Of a stretch of DNA of 64,000 nt, positions 1-9,165 are shown one piece after another (position 1 is the first letter of the stretch; each line of letters begins with the position of its first letter). Below the pieces are notes generated by a model. It saw nothing but the letters and a program-made list of their open reading frames with translations, made no database searches and had not been told where the DNA came from. A program made the position numbers and the translations under genes. The DNA is from Arcicella sp034519515 (GTDB lineage: Bacteria; Bacteroidota; Bacteroidia; Cytophagales; Spirosomataceae): assembly GCA_034519515.1 (NCBI GenBank), contig JAXHOK010000046.1, positions 86,324 to 150,323 of the forward strand. The letters are read 5' to 3'.

Positions 1-2
1 CC

Positions 3-1124
3 CGTTCTTCTGATTTGGATTATCAAGCTCTGTGGTGGGTTGCCAACAATCATTTTAACGATGAGAATGTTAAAAAATCCAATAATATTGTAGTGAATTT
101 TCTTCATAAACAGTGGCTCAGTGAATATTGGGGAGATGGAACATTATCATCTTCCGATGGACAGAGATTTCCAACCAGCGGTAAAATACGCAATGCAACT
201 TCTATTGTGAAGTATTTTGGTTTCGGAAAAGGGGTTACATTTTATACCCATACCTCAGACCAATATTCTCAATACGGTTCAAAAGTGATTGCTTCCACCG
301 AACGGGATGCCACATACGTCTTAGATGAAATCTTAGCCAACGAAACAGATTTAGAAATTTTAGAACACGCAACTGATACCAATGGCTATACTGATTTACT
401 CTTTGCGTTCTTTAACTTAGTGAATAAAAAACTTATCTCACGGCTCAGAGACCTCAAAGGGCAAAGACTTTGCAAAATCAAATCAAGTATGAATCCTGAG
501 TACAATGATTTAGAATACCCACCCCTAAAATTCACGGGAATGGTCAATATTGACTACCTCAAAAGGAATGCCCACGAGTTGCAGAGAGTTTCAGCATCAT
601 TACAAACTGGAACGGTAACTGCCTCATTATTAATGAATAAGCTACAAGCATACCCGAGACAAAACAACCTAATGTACGTGCTTCACGCCTACGGACAGTT
701 AGAAAAAACTGTTTTCATCTGTAATTATTTGCTGATACCTCCCATGAGAAAGCGAATTAATCGGCAGCTCAATAAAGGAGAACAGTTACATAATTTGAGG
801 TCGTACTTGTGGTTTGGTAGTGATGGTTTCATTCGTAAACAACAAGAGTTAGAACAACAAATCACCGCATTCAGCCTGACGTTATTGACCAATGTCGTGA
901 TGGCTTGGAATACGGTTTACATTCAAGAAATTCTCAAAGAACTCAAAGAAGAAGGCTATGAAATCAATGAAGAAGATTTAGACCATATTTCCCCAGCATC
1001 CTTTGAACACATTAATCGTTTGGGTAAATACAATTTTAAGGACGAAATCAAACTGGAAGAAAATGGACTAAGGGAATTGAGAAAGCCAAAGAATGGAAGG
1101 TTTAACTTTAAATCAGGGAAATAA
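3..1124 (+). CDS. tnpA: Tn3-family transposase, C-terminal part (cut by window edge)
   Basis: This is the C-terminal portion of a Tn3-family DDE transposase, the enzyme that joins transposon ends to target DNA in replicative transposition. The reading frame is open from the first bases of the window, so the gene begins upstream. Visible family features are the block KYFGFGKGVTFYTHTSDQYS, then RDATYVLDEIL, the TDTNGYTD acidic region, GTVTASLLMNKL with YPRQN, and near the C-terminus AWNTVYIQEIL and SPASFEHINRLGKY. Family members are close to 1000 residues, so roughly two thirds are missing at the left. I could not find a convincing 38-bp Tn3 terminal repeat downstream. The gene marks the left end of the mobile and defence region. 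Confidence 0.92.
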   Translation, partial: RSSDLDYQALWWVANNHFNDENVKKSNNIVVNFLHKQWLSEYWGDGTLSSSDGQRFPTSGKIRNATSIVKYFGFGKGVTFYTHTSDQYSQYGSKVIASTERDATYVLDEILANETDLEILEHATDTNGYTDLLFAFFNLVNKKLISRLRDLKGQRLCKIKSSMNPEYNDLEYPPLKFTGMVNIDYLKRNAHELQRVSASLQTGTVTASLLMNKLQAYPRQNNLMYVLHAYGQLEKTVFICNYLLIPPMRKRINRQLNKGEQLHNLRSYLWFGSDGFIRKQQELEQQITAFSLTLLTNVVMAWNTVYIQEILKELKEEGYEINEEDLDHISPASFEHINRLGKYNFKDEIKLEENGLRELRKPKNGRFNFKSGK

Positions 1125-1166
1125 AACTAATGAATTAGTTGAAAACCGTAAATTTTCGCACAAATG

Positions 1167-1370
1167 TTATGAGAACCTCGTTTCCACTTGCATTCTTTGG
1201 TCGAATCCGTTGGGTTTTGAAGATGGATTATCAAAAATAGAATCCTTTTTTTCGGAGCCACGAATGAAATAATCGTAGAAGAAAAAAATTGCCCACGTTA
1301 CTGCCGTGATGATTCCAACTCCTTTACCGTAAGCCGTCCAGTTGAATAATAAAATTGAACAATGATTCAT
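1167..1370 (-). CDS. small hypothetical membrane protein
   Basis: A 67-residue reading frame lies in the gap between the Tn3 transposase and the TnpA-like gene, on the opposite strand. It has one plausible membrane segment (about residues 18-36, GVGIITAVTWAIFFFYDYF) followed by a charged, basic C-terminal tail. I recognise no family. The support is only that the frame is open, starts with ATG and fills an otherwise empty interval. It could equally be a chance frame in AT-rich DNA. Confidence 0.3.
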   Translation of the reverse strand: MNHCSILLFNWTAYGKGVGIITAVTWAIFFFYDYFIRGSEKKDSIFDNPSSKPNGFDQRMQVETRFS

Positions 1371-1449
1371 AAGTGTTAAATTTGGGTTGAATAAATGATG
1401 GGCAAAGCTAATAAATAATTAGATAAATATACATTAAACTAATAAAAAT

Positions 1450-1833
1450 ATGAAAGAAAATATTTTGCACTACCTTTTTGTCTTCTGTACAAAGTATAAA
1501 AAAACGCTTTTGATTGAGAGCTTACACCCTGATTTACTGAACTTTACCTATAAATATTGTTACGAAAATTCCTTGGAAATGGTATCGTTGAAAATAAGAG
1601 ACCAACACACGGTAATTTTGGAAATTAAGACCGCCAATGTGGTGGATTCTCCCCAGGCGATGATTGCCAACCTTAAAAACTACGTGGCTTCGGAGCTAAG
1701 AAACAAGCATCCATTCTTGAAATCTAAATCACCCAGTTTGTGGACCAGGCAAAATTTTATTCAAACCTTGGGGGCAATTCAAGAGGCAGATTTTGAAGAA
1801 TTTATCTCGGTGCAAAAAGGCGTTAATGAGTAA
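1450..1833 (+). CDS. IS200/TnpA-like (Y1_Tnp fold) protein lacking catalytic residues
   Basis: This 127-residue protein is recognisable as an IS200/IS605 TnpA (Y1 transposase) relative. The N-terminal YLFVFCTKYKKTLLI corresponds to the family's YHxVWCxKYRRKVL strand, and the C-terminal SLWTRQNFIQTLGAIQ corresponds to LWTxxxFxSTVGG. TnpA enzymes nick and join single-stranded DNA using a HUH metal site and a C-terminal tyrosine. Here the HUH position reads DQHTV instead of DHxH, and the Tyr position (family xxYIxxQ) reads EEFISVQ, with Phe for Tyr. On this reading both catalytic elements are lost while the frame and length are kept. No left or right end hairpins were identified. It may be a domesticated DNA-binding protein or a recent relic. 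The neighbouring AbiE operon starts 75 bp downstream. Confidence 0.7.
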   Translation: MKENILHYLFVFCTKYKKTLLIESLHPDLLNFTYKYCYENSLEMVSLKIRDQHTVILEIKTANVVDSPQAMIANLKNYVASELRNKHPFLKSKSPSLWTRQNFIQTLGAIQEADFEEFISVQKGVNE

Positions 1834-1860
1834 TGTTTACCATTAATTTTAAAGTAAAAA

Positions 1861-1897
1861 TTTGCAAAAGATATTAATATTTAATACTTTTCGCAAA
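1861..1897. promoter_or_regulatory. inverted repeat before abiEi (possible AbiEi operator)
   Basis: An imperfect dyad lies just before the abiEi start. The left arm TTTGCAAAAG (1861-1870) pairs with CTTTTCGCAAA (1887-1897) apart from one extra base. AbiEi antitoxins are known to repress their own promoter by binding inverted repeats, so autoregulation is a reasonable inference. Binding is not shown by the sequence. Confidence 0.45.
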
Positions 1898-1908
1898 AAA
1901 ATACTTTT

Positions 1909-2718
1909 ATGAATTCGCTCAATACTTCTTCTTGGATAGAAAACCTTGCATCAAAGGGAAGGCATTCGTTCCCCTTGAAGGAGTTGAAAAGTGCATTGCC
2001 CGATAGTTCTGTGGCAGCCATTAAATTATCCTTAAATCGTCTTACTCATAAAAGAAAAATCCTATCCTTACATCAAGGTTATTACCTTATCATTCCGCCC
2101 GAATATCGTTCAAGAGGGATTGTTTCACCCTACACTTTTATTGATGGACTAATGGCGTTCATGGAACGTCCTTATTATTTATCCCTGCTCAATGCAGCCG
2201 CTTTTCATGGAGCCAGTCATCAACAGCCACAAACGGTATCGATTATGACTAATTTTCCAACCCTTCGTCCAACCCAAAAAAAGGATGTTAAAATTGACTA
2301 CATCAGCTCTAAGGAAATTCCAGAAAATTTTTTAGAAAAGCGGAAGACCCAAAGTGGTTACATCACTATTTCATCTCCCGAATTAACCGTGGCAGATTTA
2401 ATCCATTTTCAGAAAAGAGTGGGAGGATTTAGCCGAGTTGCTACTATTTTAAATGAGTTACAAGAGGCAATCAAGGTTGAAAATATCAATGAAAATTTCT
2501 TGAAAATTTTGAGTGTATCAACCATCCAAAGAATGGGATATTTATTTGATGTGGTGTTAGAAAATAAAGAAATTGCAAATAAAATTTATCAGTTAAGTGA
2601 ACAAATACCCCTTCAATTTTTTAGAATCCCGTTGAGTACCTCGTATCCAATGAAGGGTTTTGATTGTAATGAGAGATGGAAAATTATTGAAAATACACAG
2701 ATAGAAATAGACGAATGA
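1909..2718 (+). CDS. abiEi: type IV toxin-antitoxin AbiEi-family antitoxin
   Basis: The 269-residue protein has the AbiEi layout. An N-terminal winged-helix region (about residues 1-70) ends in HKRKILSLHQGYYLIIPPEYRS, and is followed by the conserved central block YYLSLLNAAAFHGASHQQPQ and the C-terminal antitoxin domain, including SPELTVADLIHFQKRVGG. In the AbiE abortive-infection system the antitoxin represses transcription of the pair and counteracts AbiEii without binding it directly. It overlaps the toxin gene by ATGA and has a dyad just upstream, as expected for an autoregulated two-gene operon. The start chosen is the first ATG after that dyad. Confidence 0.9.
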   Translation: MNSLNTSSWIENLASKGRHSFPLKELKSALPDSSVAAIKLSLNRLTHKRKILSLHQGYYLIIPPEYRSRGIVSPYTFIDGLMAFMERPYYLSLLNAAAFHGASHQQPQTVSIMTNFPTLRPTQKKDVKIDYISSKEIPENFLEKRKTQSGYITISSPELTVADLIHFQKRVGGFSRVATILNELQEAIKVENINENFLKILSVSTIQRMGYLFDVVLENKEIANKIYQLSEQIPLQFFRIPLSTSYPMKGFDCNERWKIIENTQIEIDE

Positions 2719-3509
2719 TTCCACAAGCATACATTATCGAATGGCAACAAATAGTACCTTGGAAAGTACAAGAACAAGTCGAACAGGACTTGATAATTTC
2801 ACGAGCATTGGTCGCTATTTATTCCTCTGATTTCCTACGGGAACGTCTGGCATTTCGGGGTGGAACTGCCCTTCATAAACTATTTTTACAGCCACAAGCT
2901 CGTTATTCAGAAGATATTGATTTAGTACAAATTCTTGCTGAGTCCGTGGGAAATACGATTGACGTTTTGCGAGAAGTGCTTGAATTTATGGGTAAACCAA
3001 TCCTTAAACAAAAGGCGAATAATACAACGCTCATTTTTAAATTTGAAACCGAAAATGAGCCTAAAATTATCTTAAAACTAAAAGTTGAAATTAATTGTCG
3101 GGAACATTTTACCGTTTTTGGATTGCAAGATTTACCCTTTGAAGTTGATTCCCCTTGGTTTAAAGGAAAAGCTAATATCGTAACATTCAGTTTAGAAGAA
3201 TTATTGAGTACGAAATTAAGAGCTTTATACCAAAGACGAAAAGGAAGAGATTTGTTTGATCTATGGTGTGCTTTGGAACAGAAACAAATTGATATTGATA
3301 AAGTAATTTTGTCGTGGCAAGCCTATATGAAAGCAGAAGGAAACCATATTTCACGAAGCGATTTTATTAACAATTTGGAAACCAAACTGAAAGATTTAGA
3401 TTTTAAAGGCGATGTCTTTGGATTGCTAAGACCCGAGATTGAAAAACGGTATACTATTGACAAGGCTTATCAAATTGTTCACGATAAAATATTGGGTCGA
3501 CTACTTTAA
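2715..3509 (+). CDS. abiEii: AbiEii/AbiGii-family nucleotidyltransferase toxin
   Basis: This 264-residue protein is the toxin partner of the preceding gene. The nucleotidyltransferase motifs are intact: FRGGTALHKLF (the GG-S/T motif), SEDIDLV (the paired acidic metal ligands) and a third carboxylate in LKVEINCRE. Further on is the family block LSTKLRALYQRRKGRDLFDLW. Family members are GTP-binding or tRNA-modifying nucleotidyltransferases that stop growth during phage infection. It is co-translated with abiEi through a 4-bp overlap. Nothing suggests damage, so the AbiE system appears functional. Confidence 0.92.
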   Translation: MIPQAYIIEWQQIVPWKVQEQVEQDLIISRALVAIYSSDFLRERLAFRGGTALHKLFLQPQARYSEDIDLVQILAESVGNTIDVLREVLEFMGKPILKQKANNTTLIFKFETENEPKIILKLKVEINCREHFTVFGLQDLPFEVDSPWFKGKANIVTFSLEELLSTKLRALYQRRKGRDLFDLWCALEQKQIDIDKVILSWQAYMKAEGNHISRSDFINNLETKLKDLDFKGDVFGLLRPEIEKRYTIDKAYQIVHDKILGRLL

Positions 3510-3619
3510 TGCTGGTAAGTCAAGATAAACTCAATTAGTTTAATGGTGGTCTATTAAACAATCTTCGGTTAAATGTTGTAAATTGCCAAACAACTACCAC
3601 TCGTTTAAATCGAAATACC

Positions 3620-4534
3620 ATGATACAACAAGACTTACTCGCAGGTCTAAAAGAGCGTTTTGCCATCGGTGAAGCACTCATGGAAGATGCCCAAAATAAG
3701 GCTTTTACAGAACTCATTGAAGGCAAGCAAGCCGTTGAAAATCCTCAATTGGTAATCATTGGCGGACAAGTGGGCAGTAAGAAAGAGGACATCAAAGACC
3801 TCATTTTGCAGGAATTTCAAGGAAATGCCGTGGTAATTTCTTTGAATGATTTAAGAAAATATCATCCCCATACCGAGGCGATCAAAACGGAATATCCTGA
3901 CATGATGCAGCCGCTAACGGCTGATTTTGTCAGAAGTTTACTAACCCATTTAGAAAATGTAGCCATTCAACAAAAGCTAAATGTTATCTTAGAAATGACA
4001 TTGAGTAACATTGACTCAGTAGCGGCAAAAATCAATAAATTCAAAAGTAATCAATACGAAATAGGGCTTTCGTTGCTGTCATTGAATAAAATGTTTAGTT
4101 ATCTAAATGCCGAAGAAACTTACGAAAAAACGCTTTTGATTGAGAAAAATGGCAATTTAGTTTCCAAGCAACATCATGACCAACATTATGAAGAAATAGC
4201 GGTAACGCTTCAAAAATTGGAAGCTAAAAACCTACTGGACAACGTAATGATTTATCGAAATGAACTCCAAGAAAAGGAAGGAAAAATAGTCTGTAATCTC
4301 ACCGTTTTGGAGCGAAATACATCCGCTTTTGTGGACACATATCTAAGAGAAAGAAACCGTGATTTTACGGATATTGAATTGGTTTATTTAAAAGAAAAAG
4401 CCCTGAGTATCAAAGCCCTCAAAGCAAATAGAGATGCTTATTTCTTAGAAAAAATACGGTTTGATTTGAATGTAAAATTATTAGTGGATGATAGAATGGG
4501 TACTGTCAAAGTTCCTAAGTTAAAAAATCAGTAG
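3620..4534 (+). CDS. zeta-toxin-like kinase with degenerate P-loop
   Basis: The 304-residue protein resembles Bacteroidota zeta-toxin-family kinases. An N-terminal helical region (residues 1-45) precedes LVIIGGQVGSKKED at the P-loop position, then NDLRKYHP (the family D-x-R-x-x-HP block), a helix, VILEMTLSN (family ILIEGTLRN), and a C-terminal half with YEKTLLIEKNGNLVSKQHHDQHYEE. Zeta toxins phosphorylate UDP-N-acetylglucosamine or related substrates. Here the Walker A motif departs from GxxGxGK(S/T): it reads GQVGSKKE, keeping one Lys but lacking the second Gly and the Ser/Thr. The enzyme may be inactive or altered. No epsilon-like antitoxin gene sits beside it. The next gene pair has its own toxin. 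Confidence 0.65.
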   Translation: MIQQDLLAGLKERFAIGEALMEDAQNKAFTELIEGKQAVENPQLVIIGGQVGSKKEDIKDLILQEFQGNAVVISLNDLRKYHPHTEAIKTEYPDMMQPLTADFVRSLLTHLENVAIQQKLNVILEMTLSNIDSVAAKINKFKSNQYEIGLSLLSLNKMFSYLNAEETYEKTLLIEKNGNLVSKQHHDQHYEEIAVTLQKLEAKNLLDNVMIYRNELQEKEGKIVCNLTVLERNTSAFVDTYLRERNRDFTDIELVYLKEKALSIKALKANRDAYFLEKIRFDLNVKLLVDDRMGTVKVPKLKNQ

Positions 4535-4624
4535 ATAAAATACTTGATAGTTGCAACCAGAAATTTAATCGGTGGAAGGAAAAATATCAAAGAATTAGTA
4601 TATTTGAACATAAAAAATATTGAT

Positions 4625-4882
4625 ATGGTACAAGCAATAGAGACAAATCGAAAACTTAGCAATGCACAAGTATTGCTACTTCAACTTTTTGAAAGAGATC
4701 TACCAGAAGACGACCTTAAAGAAGTAAAAAACCTCTTGACGAGGTTTTGGTTCAAAAAAGCGGAGCAAGAAGCTGAAAAATCCATGAAAAATAAAGGTAT
4801 GACTAATCAACAGCTCAATAAAGAAATTGATGAACTAAACGAAGGTAGTCGAACTGAATATTTGAATAAAATAAGAAAATGA
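4625..4882 (+). CDS. small antitoxin-like protein of a PIN-domain pair
   Basis: An 85-residue, charged, helix-rich protein starts at ATG 4625 with MVQAIETNRKLSNAQVLLLQ. The frame is open further upstream to 4544 through a TTG, but the ATG is the better start. It ends in an ATGA overlap with the PIN toxin gene. Features such as LLQLFERDLPEDDLKEVKNLLTRFWFKKAEQEAEK fit the short antitoxins that precede PIN toxins: an N-terminal dimerisation or DNA-binding part followed by an acidic, basic-mixed tail. I do not recognise a named family. The assignment rests on size, composition and overlap with the toxin. Confidence 0.65.
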   Translation: MVQAIETNRKLSNAQVLLLQLFERDLPEDDLKEVKNLLTRFWFKKAEQEAEKSMKNKGMTNQQLNKEIDELNEGSRTEYLNKIRK

Positions 4883-5295
4883 AAGCAGTGATTGATACCA
4901 ACGGCTTTCTGTCCGCTATTCCACAAAGAGGCAAGAATAAATGGCTTTATCATGCTTTCATGGATGAAAAATTTACTTGGGTAATCAGTAACGAAATCGT
5001 TTCAGAGTATTCGGAAATCATTGGTGAAAAATTTAGTGAGAATACCGCTAACTTTGTGCTAAGTTCACTTTTGAGTGCCATTAATCATCAACGATTCGAG
5101 CCAAGTTATAAATGGCAATTGGTAGAAAAAGACCCAGACGACAACAAGTTCGTTGATTGTACGGTAGGCGTAAATGCAGATTATTTGGTGAGTGATGATA
5201 AGCATATCAGAGACTTATTGAAAATCCCAAATTTATTCCCTCCCGTCCCAATCGTTACTTTCCGAGAGTTTAAACGCATTTTAAGTATGCTTTAA
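4879..5295 (+). CDS. PIN-domain toxin (putative ribonuclease)
   Basis: This 138-residue protein has the PIN nuclease acidic residues in order: MKAVIDTNGFLSA (first Asp), NEIVSEYSEI (Glu), then DPDDNKFVDCTVGVNADYLVSDD (the second acidic cluster and final Asp). It matches the 'putative toxin-antitoxin system toxin component, PIN family' group, whose members cleave RNA in a metal-dependent way. The start ATG overlaps the stop of the preceding antitoxin-like gene, so the two are probably translationally coupled. No damage is seen. It stops eight bases before the convergent helicase gene. Confidence 0.88.
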   Translation: MKAVIDTNGFLSAIPQRGKNKWLYHAFMDEKFTWVISNEIVSEYSEIIGEKFSENTANFVLSSLLSAINHQRFEPSYKWQLVEKDPDDNKFVDCTVGVNADYLVSDDKHIRDLLKIPNLFPPVPIVTFREFKRILSML

Positions 5296-5302
5296 AATCA
5301 TT

Positions 5303-7684
5303 CTAAACCCTCATTTTAGACGCTTTCGGCTGATTATCAATTACCTCACCTTCTGTTAAACCGAAACTAACCTCAACGTTTTTCTCCTTCTTCTCTATCG
5401 TGCCATCAATCTGAAGTTTCAACAGTTCGACTTCATTTTTAAGTCCGATTAACTCACTCTCACTTTTAAAATCTTCCTGAATAAATTTTTTCAAATCTCT
5501 AATATTCTTTTGGAGATTACTGATATTTTCTTCCACACTCGTTATCAAAGTCGGAATTTTTAGTAACGCTCTCTGCGGATAATGCACAGCAATATCGGGC
5601 GTATTTGCTAGTAAACCACCATTGAAAGTATATTTTTCGTTACCAACTCCTTGCAGAAAAAGGCTACTTTCCAAAGAAATTCTATTGTCGTAATCTCGCA
5701 ATTTCAAGGTTTCAAAATACAGCTTAAAACCGCAATAATTTCCAATTTCTATGATGCCAGCCCCTTCAATTCCTTTTTTCAGTTGTACTAAATAATTTCC
5801 AATTTCTTTTTCCGTTTTTACTTCAACATCCTTTATATCAAATATTATGGCGACATTTTTACTTAAATAATCCTCCAAGGTTTTGGGATTTAACTGATAC
5901 TTTGTCGCATCCACTTTCTCCGTATTCAAGTCAAATTTATTACTCTGCAAAAGCGTATAATCATTTAAGAGTGACACCTTTCTGCGTTCATTGGCTCCCA
6001 AGGACACTTCCAAGCCCGAAATTTTATCTTCGGCTTGTCTTTGGTCTTTCAAAAACATAAACTTCTCTGATTCAACTTTGGCTAATTCTCGTTCTAATTT
6101 TGCCAAATCCAATAGGGTGGTATTGCCCGAAAGAATCGCACAATATTCGGCATAATTCATGCCGTTGGCTTCATCCATACCGTCTTCATCAATTTTCCTC
6201 GAACCCAATTGGTTTGATTTTATCTGATTAATGAAAATACTTTTATTGAGCAACAAATTAAATTTATAAGCATCCAACGTTTGCTCAACAGCATAGACAA
6301 AATTATGTACTTCGTTGTTATTGAAGCGTTTAACGTATTCATTTCCTTGTCTGGCACCTCTTCCAATCCGCTGTTCAAATTCCGAAGGTTTCCAAGGAAT
6401 ATCCAAATGGTGCATGGCAATCATCCGTCTTTGGGCATTCACGCCTGTCCCAAGCGTACTTGTTGAACCTAATAATACCCTGATTTCTCCATTATTCATT
6501 TTATCGAATAACTTTTCCCGCTGTTTATCCGATTTATATAATTGAATAAAGGCAATTTCATCAGATTTCAAACCCTTTTCTATCAAAACCGATTTGATGG
6601 AATCATAGACATTGAAATCCGTATTTTTGGAGGCGGGTGTACTCAAATCACAAAAAATCATTAGCGTTGCCTTGAAATGACTGCCCTCCTGATAGTATTC
6701 AAGCACTTTTTGACAACATTGATTAATTTTGTTATTGACATCGTCCTTAAAATTGGGCTTAATCAAACGCATATCCAACGCCATTTTCTTGCTCTCGTTG
6801 GTGGCAATCAACATCTTAGCTTTCTCTTCACTTTCACTCAACACGCCCCGATAAATGAGCGTACCATCGCCCGTTTTAGCAAATTCTTGTAATCGTTGGG
6901 AGAAATCGGCTTGTTGTTTGGTTTGGGGCAGCACCACCAATTCCGTTTTGGCTTTGGCGGGGAAAATGCCCACCATATCACTGGTTTTATAATCCGTGAT
7001 TTGGCTGTAAAAAATGGCTAATTCGGGTACTTTAATGTACTCTCGAAAACGCTCTTTTTGAATGATACTGTTGGTAATGGATATTTCGTATTCCGTTGAT
7101 TTAACGCCATACGTCGCAATCCAAGAATCGAAATTAAAGATTTGTTGTTTCTTCAATTCATTAGGTCTCAAATACTTGAACAGTAAATATAGTTCATTTA
7201 AGGAATTAGAAATGGGCGTACCCGAAAGAAACGTTACGCATAAATCTTTGCCTTTTTTCTCCTGCAAAGTTCTGATGGCAACCAACATATTCAAGGCTCG
7301 GTCGCTGCCTTCCATGCTTCCCAAACCCGCTACATTATTATGGCGGGTCGTGTACGTTAGATTCTTATAAATATGCGATTCATCCACGAAAATATGGTCA
7401 ATTCCCATGGCGTTAAAATTCAACACATCGTCCCGATGCTCCTTGATGGCTTCCATTTTTGTTTTGAGCTTACTTTCTAAGTTTGCCTTTCGTTTCAATA
7501 AACCCTTTTGCTGCATTTTAGTATCAGGAGACTGATTCATCGAATTCATAGCCGCTAAATCTTTGTTAAGATTATTCAAGAATGCCCCCGTCTTGCTGAA
7601 GCGGCTGGTGTTGTCCAAAGACCATCTTCTCAGAGCCAACGCACAAAGCCTACGAAGACCATCTTTGGAAGTGATGACGAGCAT
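5303..7684 (-). pseudogene. C-terminal half of a large plasmid/ICE-type helicase, 5' truncated
   Basis: The 793-residue frame contains the rear part of an SF2 helicase. It shows a DESH box (IFVDESHIYKN, about residue 100), motif III FLSGTPISNS, then the second RecA domain with LLGSTSTLGTGVNAQ and the motif VI region EFEQRIGRGARQGNE. A long coiled-coil and nucleic-acid-binding tail follows. Such modules end the 1500-2000-residue helicase/methylase proteins carried by Bacteroidota conjugative elements. The Walker A motif and everything upstream are absent. The first 20 or so codons come from a dispersed repeat (from about 7618 upward), so the gene was cut there and the ATG at 7684 is fortuitous. 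The remaining piece shows no frameshift. Confidence 0.75.
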
Positions 7685-7775
7685 ACTCCCTCAAAATGCT
7701 GCCACTCATGCCCCGCTGAACCCACGCAGGATGATGTCTGCTTTTTGAGTGAGAAAGCTCGTTGCCCACGCTGTT
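7618..7775. repeat. dispersed imperfect-palindrome element, copy 1
   Basis: This stretch is richer in G+C than its surroundings and truncates the helicase. A 20-base piece at 7618-7637 recurs at 42091-42110 with one difference. A 91-bp segment (7681-7771) is collinear with 40443-40540: the left end has CATACTCCC-CAAA-TGC-CC and the right end AAGCTCGTTGCCCACGC against AAGCTCGTTGCCTACGC. In both copies the left and right parts form an imperfect inverted repeat, so the element could fold. It carries no convincing gene. It may be a MITE-like element or a small structured RNA. Both ideas are inference. Confidence 0.5.
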
Positions 7776-8007
7776 GCTCCGTTTTTGGTGGCTTTGTCCA
7801 TTGTTTTATTATTAGATGTTCAATCATCATCCAGAGTGTATGTAAAAGGGTAACTAAGTGTGCAACATATTTTCAAATTATCACGAAAGGACATGTAGAT
7901 ATTTTTTTAAAGGTAAAATTTCTATTATTTGTGTAGAATATTATCAAACGGTAGTAAGAAGCGGAAAAATTATGATAGATTTAGTGAATTTTCATATTTA
8001 CATCACT
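7776..8007. other. intergenic stretch, no gene seen
   Basis: This AT-rich interval lies between the dispersed repeat and the broken WYL-type regulator. I see only short chance frames. It may hold the promoter of the regulator, but no element stands out well enough to mark. Confidence 0.4.
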
Positions 8008-8904
8008 ATGGGTAAAATAACAAGTTCTGAAACAAGCCAGACAGAAAGAATATTACAGACTTATACACCTATTGAGAGAACCAAAATATTCAGTATTAGG
8101 TCTCGCTAAAATCTGTAAAGTTGGAAGACAAACTATCTATCGAGATTTTAATGTACATGAAAATGTAGGCTATTTTGTATAGACCAAAAAAGAGAAAAAA
8201 TATTTCATTTTTGAGATAAACCCTAAAACAGTTTTCACAGAAGAAGAAACCTATCTTATTCAAGAAAGTATATCGTTACTCTTCTGATAATAGTCCACTC
8301 AAAGTCAGTATTCAAAAAAAGCTGTCCTCAACTTCTTACATATTTCCTCAGTCTGATGAATTGAAAGAACAAGCACTTGGGGATGATTATCCAAAAACTT
8401 CGTGTAGCCATTAAGGAGGGTTATCAAATAAGATTGATCAATTACCATTCTTTGAACAGTGATATGATTAAAAATAGGTTAATTATCCCTCTGAAACTGA
8501 GCAGTGATTTTGCTATGCTTTCGGCTGTTGAAGAAGGGAAAGAAAAAACATTTAAGATAAAGCGAATGACAGACGTGGAGATTTTATATGAAGAAAAAGC
8601 TGGAATTGGTGAAGCAATGAATGTTGATATTTTTGGGTGTTCTTCAACAGAAGCTTTGCCGATTCAATTATATCTGAGCAAACGAGCCTTTCAATTATTT
8701 TACGAAGAATATCCATCGGCAAGAATGTACTTGAATAAACGTAAAAATTTTACGGTCTTTCCCTATGAGTTGCGTTTAGAAGTACAGAATTATGCAGGTA
8801 TTGGGCGATGGTGTTTAGGCTTAATAGGCGAGTTGAAAGTGGTGGGTGATGAAGGGTTTAGAGTTTATTTGAATGAGAAGTTGAAGGCTGGTGGGGAGTA
8901 TTAA
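8008..8904 (+). pseudogene. WYL-domain transcriptional regulator, frameshifted
   Basis: Fragments in successive frames assemble into a DeoR-like helix-turn-helix plus WYL regulator. The first frame begins at ATG 8008. After a shift comes KYSVLGLAKICKVGRQTIYRDF (the HTH with its typical TIYRDF ending), then an in-frame stop after GYFV, then KYFIFEINPKTVFTEEETYL. Another shift leads into the open WYL domain from 8377 (AIKEGYQIRLINYHS...KRMTDVEILYEE). At least three disruptions are needed. WYL proteins bind ligands or nucleic acid ends and often regulate phage-defence loci, including CRISPR, and this one lies just upstream of the cas operon. The C-terminal 175 residues alone could still be made from the ATG at 8377. 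Confidence 0.7.
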
Positions 8905-9165
8905 TGATTTTTTATAATTTTTACTTGCAAAGAGCGAAAATAACATTTACCTTCATCGAAGTATTATTAACCGAATCAATTTCTAAATACAAACATATAA
9001 ATTTTGTTAAAAAGAGAATTGAAACTATTTGGAAATTAGATTTCGGTGCTTTAATTTGCTTCCGTATTTATAAATGGACTGAAAAAACCCTAAAAATCGC
9101 AAGGTCTCAAACTCAGATTTTTAGGGTTCAAAAAAATCTTAAAAACAATTTAAATGCTTTTAATT

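Noticed and set aside
7613..7830. A gene on the minus strand through the dispersed repeat upstream of the helicase
   Set aside because: The frame is short, has no family similarity, and coincides with an element also found at non-coding places.
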